Positions 34,456 to 41,690 of a DNA stretch of 64,000 nucleotides are shown here, in pieces. The position numbers and the translations under genes were made by a program. Numbering within the stretch: the stretch's first letter is position 1; each line of letters starts with the position of its first letter. The DNA comes from 73-13 sp035555435 (GTDB taxonomy: Bacteria; Actinomycetota; Actinomycetes; Actinomycetales; Microbacteriaceae): positions 7,493 to 71,492 of the forward strand of contig DATMGN010000050.1 in NCBI GenBank assembly GCA_035555435.1, read 5' to 3'. The notes below the pieces were generated by a model that made no database searches, was not told the origin of the DNA, and saw nothing but the letters and a program-made list of their open reading frames with translations.

Positions 34456-36102
34456 ATGACGCATTCCGCAGCCGCCGACGTCGTGATCGTCGGGAACGGG
34501 CCCGTCGGCCAGACGACGGCACTGCTCCTGGCTAATCTCGGGATCCGCGTGGCGATCGTCGACAAAGCTGCAGCACGCATGCCCGTCGGGTCGAAGGCGA
34601 CGACGCACCGTCCGAACAACCTCGATATCTGGGACATCGTCGGCGCGGGCAGCCGAATGGTCGCGGAGGGCGTCGCGAAGGTCAACAGCCACGTCTTCTA
34701 TCAGGACGAGCATCTCTTCACCGAGTCATACGATGACGGGGCCGCCAAGCAGTACCCTCCGATGATCACGATCTCCCAGGAACGCGTCGAGGCGATCCTC
34801 GACGAGCTGATCGCCGAGCAACCGCTGATCAGCGTCCACTGGAACCACGATTTCGTCCACTTCGCACAGGATTCCGACGGCGTGACCGTCCACTGCCGGC
34901 AGGCCGGCGGGGCGGAGACCTCGTTCCGCGGCGCATTCGCCGTCGCCTGCGTCGGTTCGCGGGCGGACGCCGTCCACGCCGATCTCGATGTCTCGTTCGA
35001 TGGCCGGCGATTCGACGACAAGTTCCTCATCTGCGACCTGACGATCCCGAGCGCGCACTGGGAGCGCGACCGCTTCTTCCACTTCGACTCCCAGCACAAT
35101 CCCGGTCGCCAGATCCTCATCCAGCCGTGCCCGAACAGCAGCTATCGGATCGACTGGCAGCTCCCATACGAGTACGACCTCGACGAGGACATCGCGAGCG
35201 GCGGTCTCGACCGACGGATCCGCGCCGTCACCGGTGACCGCGACTACGGGATCAACTGGACCTCCGTCTACCGCTTCCAGGCGCGACTCGCCAGCTCATT
35301 CCGCGTCGGCCGGGTCTTCCTCGCCGGCGACTGCGCCCACCTTATGTCGCCGTTCGGAGGACGCGGCTTGAACTCCGGAGTCTGCGACGCCGAGAACCTC
35401 GCCTGGAAGCTCGCGTTCGTCATCAAGGGCTGGGCGCCGGAGGCTCTTCTCGATACCTACGATGAGGAGCGTGCAGCTGCGGCCTTCGAGAACCTCACCG
35501 TGACGGCGTCGACCATGGACTTCCTCGTTCCTCAGAACGATGAGCAGCGAGCACGTCGCATTGAACTGCTCGAAGCAGCGCGGGATCGTCCCGGCGCGGA
35601 GACCTGGTCGCAGATCGACACCAGTCGGATGGCCGAGGCCTTCTGGTACTTCGATTCGAGTCTCACGACACCGGACCAGAGCCGCCCCGCCCCTGTCGAG
35701 CCGCCCCGTGGGATCGTCCCTCGCCCGGGGCCTGGCGTCCTGATCCCCGACCTGATGATTGATATCGACGGGGTGCCCACGCGCATTCGGAACCTGGTGC
35801 GCGGACGCTACACGCTGCTCGTCGAGGGCCCGGCGGCAGCGGCCGGGAGCCTGCAGCCGAACAGCGGAACATATGCCATCGTGGCGTTCTCGGACATCGA
35901 TCCCCAGGGAACGCTTCGCGAGCTATTGGCGGTCGCCCCCGGTGAGATCTGGATCGTTCGGCCCGACGCCTACGTGGCCGCCGTGGTGCAGGACAACGAC
36001 ATCGACCGCGCTCGACGGCTCGCCGATTTGAGTGATGAGAACAATCCGGGACTGCAGGGGCCGACAGCGCCGCGCCCTCAGTGGATGCCCGCGACGGCGT
36101 GA
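34456..36102 (+). CDS. FAD-dependent aromatic-ring monooxygenase (class A flavoprotein hydroxylase)
   Basis: A 548-residue NAD(P)H-dependent flavin hydroxylase of the PHBH-fold type, closest in look to 3-(3-hydroxyphenyl)propionate hydroxylase-like enzymes. It has the FAD-binding VIVGNGPVGQTTALLLAN at the N-terminus, the DG-like motif area around residues 155-185 (ACVGSRADAV), the GD motif VFLAGDCAHLMSPFGGRGLN near residue 290 and a thioredoxin-like C-terminal domain of about 150 residues. It should hydroxylate a phenolic or aromatic acid; the substrate is unknown. The ATG at 34456 is preferred to 34369 because the FAD motif then lies at the usual distance. The TRAP genes follow 19 nt downstream in the same direction. 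Confidence 0.85.
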   Translation: MTHSAAADVVIVGNGPVGQTTALLLANLGIRVAIVDKAAARMPVGSKATTHRPNNLDIWDIVGAGSRMVAEGVAKVNSHVFYQDEHLFTESYDDGAAKQYPPMITISQERVEAILDELIAEQPLISVHWNHDFVHFAQDSDGVTVHCRQAGGAETSFRGAFAVACVGSRADAVHADLDVSFDGRRFDDKFLICDLTIPSAHWERDRFFHFDSQHNPGRQILIQPCPNSSYRIDWQLPYEYDLDEDIASGGLDRRIRAVTGDRDYGINWTSVYRFQARLASSFRVGRVFLAGDCAHLMSPFGGRGLNSGVCDAENLAWKLAFVIKGWAPEALLDTYDEERAAAAFENLTVTASTMDFLVPQNDEQRARRIELLEAARDRPGAETWSQIDTSRMAEAFWYFDSSLTTPDQSRPAPVEPPRGIVPRPGPGVLIPDLMIDIDGVPTRIRNLVRGRYTLLVEGPAAAAGSLQPNSGTYAIVAFSDIDPQGTLRELLAVAPGEIWIVRPDAYVAAVVQDNDIDRARRLADLSDENNPGLQGPTAPRPQWMPATA

Positions 36103-36121
36103 TCACGAAGGAGATCGAAGC

Positions 36122-37282
36122 ATGCACGATGTGAATCGGAGCCACTCCCCCTCACGCTCCTCCCGACGCCTGCCGTGGCGCGCTGCGGCGGGGATCGCCT
36201 TCGCGGCGAGCCTCGCGCTCAGCGCCTGCAGCGGCGTCGCAGACGTTCCCGCCGCCGACAGCGATGACGTGTTCACCCTGACGGCGATCACCCAATCGGT
36301 CGAGGGCAGCCCCCCGGCCGCGATCCAGGACTGGTTCTACTCCGAGATCGAGCAACGCAGTGAGGGGCGTATCGTGTTCGACCGGCTCGCCCCCAACTCG
36401 CTGTGCCCGGCGGTGGAGATCGTCGAGTGCATCCGCGACGGCCGCGCCGACGTGGGCAGTTCGACCCCGGACTACACACCGCAGTACTTCCCGGACGCTG
36501 CCGTCATCGGGATCCCGTTCACCGGGCAGAATGCTGAGGCCATCATGACGGCGCTGTATCAGGTCCACGAGGAGTTCCCCGAGGCGCAGGGACTCTACGA
36601 GAGCATCGGACTGAAGCCCGTGGCCACATGGCCCGTCGGCAAGATGCTCATTGGAACGAAGATCCCGGTTACCGAGACCGGTGATCTCTCCGGGTTGCGC
36701 ATCCGGGTCACCGGCGAGGGCCCGCAGGCCGCGTTCGGCTCCGTCGGAGCCAATCCCGTTGCGCTGCCCGCTTCCGAGGCCTACGAGGCTGCGAACACCG
36801 GAGTGATCGATGGCGTCGGCTTCGCGATGGACGGGCCCGTCAACTTCGGACTGATGGAAGTGCTGGGCTACTGGACTGATCCGGGAATCGGCCACTACTC
36901 GTCGAACGCACTCTGGTTCAACGCTGCTTCGTTCGACCGCCTGCCGAGCGATCTGCAGCAGATCATCGAGGACGTCCGGGTCGAGCTCAACGAGGGCGCC
37001 GGGATCGCCGCCGCCGCCGCAATCCAGGCGGAGCAGTGCGATGCCATGCTCGACTCGCCAGATGTCGCCGCTTTTGACGCATGGTCGCCGGAGAACACCC
37101 AGACGTGGAGCGATCTGCTCGGCGACGACTCGAAGGATCGCTGGATCGAGACGGCCAAGGCCGCCGGCCTGACCGAGGCAGAAGCCTATCTGGACCGGTA
37201 CCTGACTCTGCTCGAGGAGGCCGAGTCGACCTCTGCCGCAGATCCGGTTGCCGACTGCGTCGATCGATTCTCTGCGCGTTGA
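36122..37282 (+). CDS. dctP: TRAP transporter solute-binding lipoprotein (DctP family)
   Basis: A 386-residue extracytoplasmic solute receptor. The N-terminus has a lipoprotein signal: basic SSRRLPWRAAAGIAFAASLA, then lipobox LSACSG. The mature part shows TRAP-receptor features: FYSEIEQRSEGRIVFDRLAP, LSGLRIRVTGEGPQAAF (with the conserved Arg that binds the ligand carboxylate) and ANTGVIDGVGFAMDGP. AAGGAG lies 8 nt before the ATG. It would capture an organic acid and hand it to DctQM. Cluster position after the monooxygenase suggests an aromatic or hydroxy acid. Confidence 0.9.
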   Translation: MHDVNRSHSPSRSSRRLPWRAAAGIAFAASLALSACSGVADVPAADSDDVFTLTAITQSVEGSPPAAIQDWFYSEIEQRSEGRIVFDRLAPNSLCPAVEIVECIRDGRADVGSSTPDYTPQYFPDAAVIGIPFTGQNAEAIMTALYQVHEEFPEAQGLYESIGLKPVATWPVGKMLIGTKIPVTETGDLSGLRIRVTGEGPQAAFGSVGANPVALPASEAYEAANTGVIDGVGFAMDGPVNFGLMEVLGYWTDPGIGHYSSNALWFNAASFDRLPSDLQQIIEDVRVELNEGAGIAAAAAIQAEQCDAMLDSPDVAAFDAWSPENTQTWSDLLGDDSKDRWIETAKAAGLTEAEAYLDRYLTLLEEAESTSAADPVADCVDRFSAR

Positions 37283-37292
37283 CGGGACTTCG

Positions 37293-37814
37293 GTGAGCGA
37301 CCTCGCCCTACAGTCCCGAGGCAGCCGGTTCTTCCTCGGACAGATTGAGATCCTCGGGATCATCTCGGCATCGGCGATCGTGGTGCTGATGCTCGCAACG
37401 GTCACCGACGTGACCGTGCGCTGGATCACGAGCGCGAGCGTGCCGGGCATGTTCGAGATCGCCGAGAGCGCTCTAGTGGTGGCGGTCTTCTTCGGTCTGC
37501 CCTGGGCCGCGCTCCGGGGCGAGCACGTCAGCGTCTCGCTCCTCACCGACCGGCTCACCGGGCGCTGGAGCCGGATCGTGAACGTCGTCATGTGGGTGCT
37601 GTGCGTCGTGACTCTGGCATGGCTGACATACGCGACCATCGGTCGCGCAATCGAGTCGTCGATGATGCGCGAAGCGCGGTTCGGGCTGATCCAATGGCCG
37701 CTCTACCCGCTGCGATGGATCATCGCGTTCGGACTCGCCCAATGGCTGGTCCTCGCGCTGGTCAACCTCGCGAGGGTCGTGAGGGGCCGCCGCGCATACG
37801 GAGACATCCCCTAG
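37293..37814 (+). CDS. dctQ: TRAP transporter small permease (DctQ family)
   Basis: A 173-residue protein with four hydrophobic helices: IEILGIISASAIVVLMLATV, MFEIAESALVVAVFFGLPWA, WSRIVNVVMWVLCVVTLAWL and the one near residues 130-155. The motif GLPWAALRGEHVSVSL matches the DctQ consensus (RxGEHIxVxx). The GTG at 37293 begins 10 nt after the dctP stop; the longer frame to 37248 overlaps dctP. The small subunit bridges the receptor and the large permease. Confidence 0.88.
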   Translation: MSDLALQSRGSRFFLGQIEILGIISASAIVVLMLATVTDVTVRWITSASVPGMFEIAESALVVAVFFGLPWAALRGEHVSVSLLTDRLTGRWSRIVNVVMWVLCVVTLAWLTYATIGRAIESSMMREARFGLIQWPLYPLRWIIAFGLAQWLVLALVNLARVVRGRRAYGDIP

Positions 37815-37869
37815 CCGGGAACGGAGATCCCATGAACTGTCAACGACGCATCGTCAGGCGGGAGATGCC

Positions 37870-39315
37870 GTGCTGATCACTCTCGTTGTGCTCCTCGCCG
37901 TGGCGCTGCTGCTCGTGCTCCTCGCCGTGAGGATGCCGGTCGCCCTCGCCCTCGCCCTCTCCGGCGGGATCGGCCTCGTGCTGCTGCACGGTTTCGGCTA
38001 CGGCACGAACGTCCTCCGATCGGTGCCGTTCTCCTCGACCGCATCGTTCTCGCTGACCATCATCCCGATGTTCATCCTGATGGGCATGCTCGCGATGCGG
38101 GCGAGGATCGCGGAGCAGGTCTTCGCGATCGCCAATCGCGCCGTGCGGAGGCTCCCGGGAGGATTGGGAGTCGCGACCGTGATGGCATGCGCGGGCTTTT
38201 CGGCCGTGTCGGGTTCGAGCATCGGCACAGCGGCGACCATGTCGAAGCTGTCCGTCAGCGAGATGCGCGCCTACGGGTATCCACCCGCTCTGGCGACCGG
38301 AATCGTCGCGATTGCGGGAACCCTCGGCGTCATCATCCCGCCGAGCACCTTCCTCGTGCTCTACGCCATCATGACCGGCGTCTCCGTCTCGAAGATGCTC
38401 GCCGCGGGAATCATCCCCGGCCTCATCTCCGCGCTCGGCTACATCATCTACATCATCGTCGTGGGCCACCGGCGGATCGACCGCAGTGCCGCCACCCTCC
38501 GAGAGGAGGTCGCGGTCGCGCATTCCCAGGCGGCCGCAGCCACACGGAAGGATTCGTCCCGTGGAGCCGGCGCGGCGCCGACGCCGCGCGATGGCAGCGT
38601 CTTGACCGCGACGGCATCGACGTCCGGTGCGGATCGCCGCGCCGCCGGGAGGCTGCCGTGGCGAGGGCTCGTGTGGCTCGCCGTCATCTTCGCAATCATC
38701 GTGGGCGGCATCTTCTCCGGAGTGTTCACCTCGATCGAATCCGCGGCGATCGCGGCATTCGTCGCCGTACTGATCCTCGGCTTCGAGTCGCGGCGGGACG
38801 GCTTGCGCGTGTTCTGGGACCGCCTCAAGGGCGCCTTGCTCGACACGGCCCAGACGACCTCGATGGTGTTCATGATCCTGCTCGGATCCAGCATCCTCTC
38901 GACATTCCTCATCGCAGCGCACGTGCCGGATGCGATCACGGCGTGGGTGGCCGAGCTCAATGCTCCCCCGCTCGTGATCATGGCGCTGCTGCTCCTGCTG
39001 CTCCTGCCGCTCGGGACCGCGCTCGACGAGATCTCGGTGCTGATCATCACAGTGCCGATCCTCTATCCGGTCGCGATGGAACTCGGATTCGACGGGATCT
39101 GGCTCGGTGTCATGATCGTCAAGCTCACCGCCATCGGCATGGTGACGCCACCAGTCGGCATGACTTGCTTCGTCGTCTCCGGAACCTCGGGGGTGAAGAT
39201 CGAGACCGTGTTCAAGGGAGTGCTTCCCCTGATGATCATGGATCTGATCGTGTCGGCGGTGCTCTTCCTCGTGCCGGCGATCACCCTGTTCCTACCGTCG
39301 CTCGCGCAGCGGTAG
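37870..39315 (+). CDS. dctM: TRAP transporter large permease (DctM family)
   Basis: A 481-residue membrane protein with about twelve helices, the Na+-coupled channel subunit of the TRAP transporter. Family markers are FILMGMLAMRARIAEQVFAI, ACAGFSAVSGSSIGTAATM and IAGTLGVIIPPSTFLVLYAI in the first half, and LPLGTALDEISVLIITVPI and IGMVTPPVGMTCFVVSGTSG in the second. A hydrophilic loop of about 60 residues (205-265) rich in Ala/Thr/Arg is longer than in most DctM proteins. GGGAG precedes the GTG start by 6 nt. Last intact gene of the module. Confidence 0.92.
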   Translation: MLITLVVLLAVALLLVLLAVRMPVALALALSGGIGLVLLHGFGYGTNVLRSVPFSSTASFSLTIIPMFILMGMLAMRARIAEQVFAIANRAVRRLPGGLGVATVMACAGFSAVSGSSIGTAATMSKLSVSEMRAYGYPPALATGIVAIAGTLGVIIPPSTFLVLYAIMTGVSVSKMLAAGIIPGLISALGYIIYIIVVGHRRIDRSAATLREEVAVAHSQAAAATRKDSSRGAGAAPTPRDGSVLTATASTSGADRRAAGRLPWRGLVWLAVIFAIIVGGIFSGVFTSIESAAIAAFVAVLILGFESRRDGLRVFWDRLKGALLDTAQTTSMVFMILLGSSILSTFLIAAHVPDAITAWVAELNAPPLVIMALLLLLLLPLGTALDEISVLIITVPILYPVAMELGFDGIWLGVMIVKLTAIGMVTPPVGMTCFVVSGTSGVKIETVFKGVLPLMIMDLIVSAVLFLVPAITLFLPSLAQR

Positions 39316-39344
39316 CCGCCGAGAGACCAGCGGTCGGTCATCCC

Positions 39345-39962
39345 CCCGGCGTACTGACGCCGAAGGCCGCCGCGGACATTCGCGGGCTGGAAGCCGCCCT
39401 GCCGCGGATCACCGACACCAGCGGCGACAGGTTCCGCATCACGCTCGGCACCCGCGACTATGACTCCCGCTCCGAAGCCGCCCATGCCCTCGCCGCATGG
39501 ATGGGCGACTCCGGCCTGAAATGGCTGCCGCGGTACGGGCACAAGGATTTCGGAATCATCGGCCGCATCTCAGGCTTCGCCATCCACGTCGAGGCCCGCT
39601 CCGGGCTCGCCGCCCTCGATGTGACCGTCTCCCTGCCCGAGGTGCCCCGCTCAGGATTCACGCTGCCAAAGGAGTCGTTCCTGGACGCCGGGCTGGGGCT
39701 TGTGCAACGGATCGAGAACCGCGTCAGCGGCATCCCCTCGCTTCTCGACCAGGCCCGCGAAGACCTGGAAGAAGCCGAGCAGACCGTCGCCGACACCCGG
39801 CAGCGCCTCGGCCAGCCCTTCCGCCACGCACAGACCCTTGCCGACGCCGAGGAAGACCTCGCCCGCGTCGAGTCCCAGCTCGCCGCGATGCAGGACGAAC
39901 CGGCACCCGAACCCGCCGCGCCAGAGTCCGAGCGCGTCGAGCTGACCATCGAAGCAGTGTGA
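39345..39962 (+). pseudogene. 3' fragment of a conjugative-element helicase
   Basis: An open frame without a start, containing LTPKAAADIRGLEAALPRIT, then a small domain (RFRITLGTRDYDSRSEAAHA, HKDFGIIGRISGFAIHVEAR) and a coiled-coil tail with IENRVSGIPSLLDQAREDLE. This matches, from memory, the C-terminal end of very large SNF2/DEAD-type helicases carried by actinobacterial conjugative and integrative elements. The stop TGA (39960-39962) is formed by the first bases of IS-B. The 5' part of what should be a gene of several kilobases is absent, so the TRAP module joins the fragment at a recombination junction near 39316-39350. Confidence 0.65.
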
Positions 39963-40010
39963 ATCGCCCCGGGTTTGATGGAGGGCTTGATTCCCCGAGA
40001 GGATCAAGTC

Positions 40011-40337
40011 ATGCCAGCACCGAGGAAGTATCCGCCGGAGCTTCGTGAGCGTGCGATGCGGCTTGTTGCCGAGGCCAGGAAGGAAGATCCGGAGCTGTCG
40101 CTGAACGCAGCGGTAGTGCGGATCGGGCAACGTGTCGGGGTCAACGCCGACACGCTGCGTGGCTGGTGCAAGCAAGCCGCGATCGACGCGGGCGAGCCTC
40201 CGGGAACGACCACGAGCGATGCGCAGCGCATCAAGACGCTCGAGGCCGAGGTCCGCGAACTCAAGCGCGCCAACGAGATTCTGTTGGCGGCCTCGTCGTT
40301 CTTCGCGCGGGAGCTCGGCCCGCGACTGCCGTGGTGA
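40011..40337 (+). CDS. IS-B transposase OrfA (helix-turn-helix subunit)
   Basis: 108 residues. The N-terminal HTH begins MPAPRKYPPELRERAMRLV and continues with RIGQRVGVNADTLRGWCKQA; the C-terminal leucine-zipper-like helix is LEAEVRELKRANEILLAAS. A GAGAGGA Shine-Dalgarno precedes the ATG. It ends CCG TGG TGA, the last four bases of which contain the orfB start. Binds the terminal repeats as part of the IS3-family transposase. Confidence 0.9.
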   Translation: MPAPRKYPPELRERAMRLVAEARKEDPELSLNAAVVRIGQRVGVNADTLRGWCKQAAIDAGEPPGTTTSDAQRIKTLEAEVRELKRANEILLAASSFFARELGPRLPW

Positions 40338-41275
40338 TTCAGTTCATCGACGATCATCGTGCCCGGTTCGGGGTCGAGCCGATCTGCCGAGTGCTCACTG
40401 AGCACGAGGTGAAGATCGCCCCGTCTGGCTACTACGCGTTCAAGAAGCGACCTGCCTCCGTCAGGGCCTTCGCTGACGCGGAGTTGGTGATCCAGATTGA
40501 GCGGGTGTTCTGGGACCGCAACCTCGGTCGCGGCATCAGTGGCGCGAGGAAGATCTGGCGACTGCTGCGCCGCGAAGGCGTCGTCGTGGCCCGGTGCACG
40601 GTCGAACGACAGATGCGCCAGCAAGGGCTTCGCGGGATCCGTCGCGGCAGGCAGTTCATCACCACCAAGGCCGACAACACTGCCGTCCGGCCGGCCGACC
40701 ACGTGCAACGCTGCTTTCGCGCGGACCGGCCGAACGAGCTCTGGGTCGTGGACTTCACGTATGTGCCGACGTGGTCGGGCATGGCATTCACCGCTTTCGT
40801 CACCGACGTGTTCTCGCGGAGGATCGTGGGCTGGCGGACCATGAACCGAATGCCAACCGAGCTGCCGCTGGACGCCCTTGAGATGGCACTCTGGGTCCGG
40901 GGGCGAGCCGGCGAAGACGTCACCGGCGTCGTCCAAAACTCCGATGCCGGAGCGCAATACACCGCGATTCGCTACGCCGAGCGACTCGCTGACGTCGGCG
41001 CGATCGCGTCGATCGGGACCGTCGGCGACAGCTATGACAATGCCCTCGCCGAGAGCGTCGTCGGGCTCTACAAGACCGAGTGCGTGAAGATCGACGGCCC
41101 GTTCCGGACCACCGATGAGCTCGAGCTCGCGACGCTCTCCTGGGTGCACTGGTTCAACGAACACCGGCTGCACTCCTCGATCGACTACCTCACCCCGATC
41201 GAGAAGGAGAACGAGAACTACCGTGAGAACAACTCCCAGAGCCGACCGGCCCTGGGAAAACTCGCCCTCCACTAA
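40334..41275 (+). CDS. IS-B transposase OrfB (DDE integrase subunit)
   Basis: 313 residues from the GTG at 40334. An N-terminal HTH_21 region (FIDDHRARFGVEPICRVL, GYYAFKKRPASVRAF, ARKIWRLLRREGVV) precedes the rve catalytic core: first Asp in WVVDFTYVPTWSG, second in NSDAGAQYTAIRYAERL, Glu in GDSYDNALAESVVGLYK. The C-terminus WVHWFNEHRLHSSIDYLTPI is typical of the family. The start overlaps the orfA stop (GTGA), so production probably depends on termination-reinitiation or on frameshifting to an OrfAB fusion; the GTGA overlap favours coupling. Confidence 0.92.
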   Translation: MIQFIDDHRARFGVEPICRVLTEHEVKIAPSGYYAFKKRPASVRAFADAELVIQIERVFWDRNLGRGISGARKIWRLLRREGVVVARCTVERQMRQQGLRGIRRGRQFITTKADNTAVRPADHVQRCFRADRPNELWVVDFTYVPTWSGMAFTAFVTDVFSRRIVGWRTMNRMPTELPLDALEMALWVRGRAGEDVTGVVQNSDAGAQYTAIRYAERLADVGAIASIGTVGDSYDNALAESVVGLYKTECVKIDGPFRTTDELELATLSWVHWFNEHRLHSSIDYLTPIEKENENYRENNSQSRPALGKLALH

Positions 41276-41290
41276 ACCCGGGGCGATTCA

Positions 41291-41690
41291 CGGTGTCGCC
41301 TCCGGCCTGTTCTACCGCGAGTTCACCAAGATCAATGGCTTCCCCGAGGGCGAGTTCACGCAGCTCGGGCTCGCCCACACGCATCTGCTCACGCTCGGGT
41401 TCATCGTGTTGCTGATCGTGCTCGCCCTCGAGAAGGTCTTCACGATCTCGCGCAGCCCGAGGCTCTTCCCCTGGTTCTTCTGGCTCTACAACGCCGGCGT
41501 GATCCTCACCTCAGGGATGCTCATCTGGCACGGCAGCCTCACGGTCCTCGGGCAGGAGTCGAGCGCGATCGCGGGCGTCGCCGGTCTGGGCCACATCCTC
41601 ATCACCGCGGTCATGATCGTGTTCTTCGTCGCGCTGCGCCGAGCCGTGGTCGCGCGCACAACCGCACCTGCGGAAACCGCAGCGGCTTGA
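41291..41690 (+). pseudogene. DUF2871 family membrane protein, 5'-truncated by IS-B
   Basis: The frame begins at the right end of IS-B with GVASGLFYREFTKINGFPEG, which in the family follows a first transmembrane segment of about 15-20 residues that is missing here. Three further helices remain (LAHTHLLTLGFIVLLIVLAL, then WFFWLYNAGVILTSGMLIWH and GLGHILITAVMIVFFVALRR). There is no start codon of its own, although the IS-B reading continues into it. The TGA stop overlaps the TTG start of the efflux gene, showing that the two were once coupled. Confidence 0.8.

Larger units (their letters stand above)
39960..41290 (+). mobile_element. IS-B: intact IS3-family insertion sequence
   Basis: A 1,331-bp element with imperfect terminal inverted repeats TGAATCGCCCCGGGTTTGAT and TAAACCCGGGGCGATTCA. 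It encodes OrfA and OrfB that overlap by GTGA. Both frames are open with complete catalytic motifs, so it may be active. Flanks are AGCAGTG on the left and CGGTGTC on the right; no target duplication is seen, which suggests the flanks have recombined since insertion. Confidence 0.92.
31398..41690. other. Accessory genomic island between glnA and the efflux/helicase-glnE region
   Basis: This 10-kb stretch contains two IS3-family copies, three gene fragments (31510-32064, 39345-39962, 41291-41690), a catabolic-type module (LysR, flavin monooxygenase, TRAP transporter) and no core genes. GC appears lower at the left end. Stops lost or created at IS ends show successive insertions. Bases 31398-31509 hold no gene; they include the short inverted pair GTTTAC/GTAAAC around 31410-31440 but nothing I can identify as an attachment site. 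Confidence 0.75.

Noticed and set aside
32065..41290. Calling the island a classical composite transposon
   Set aside because: The two IS copies differ by roughly a fifth of their bases, one is dead, and no target duplication brackets the unit. I kept it as a possible, not proven, mobile unit.
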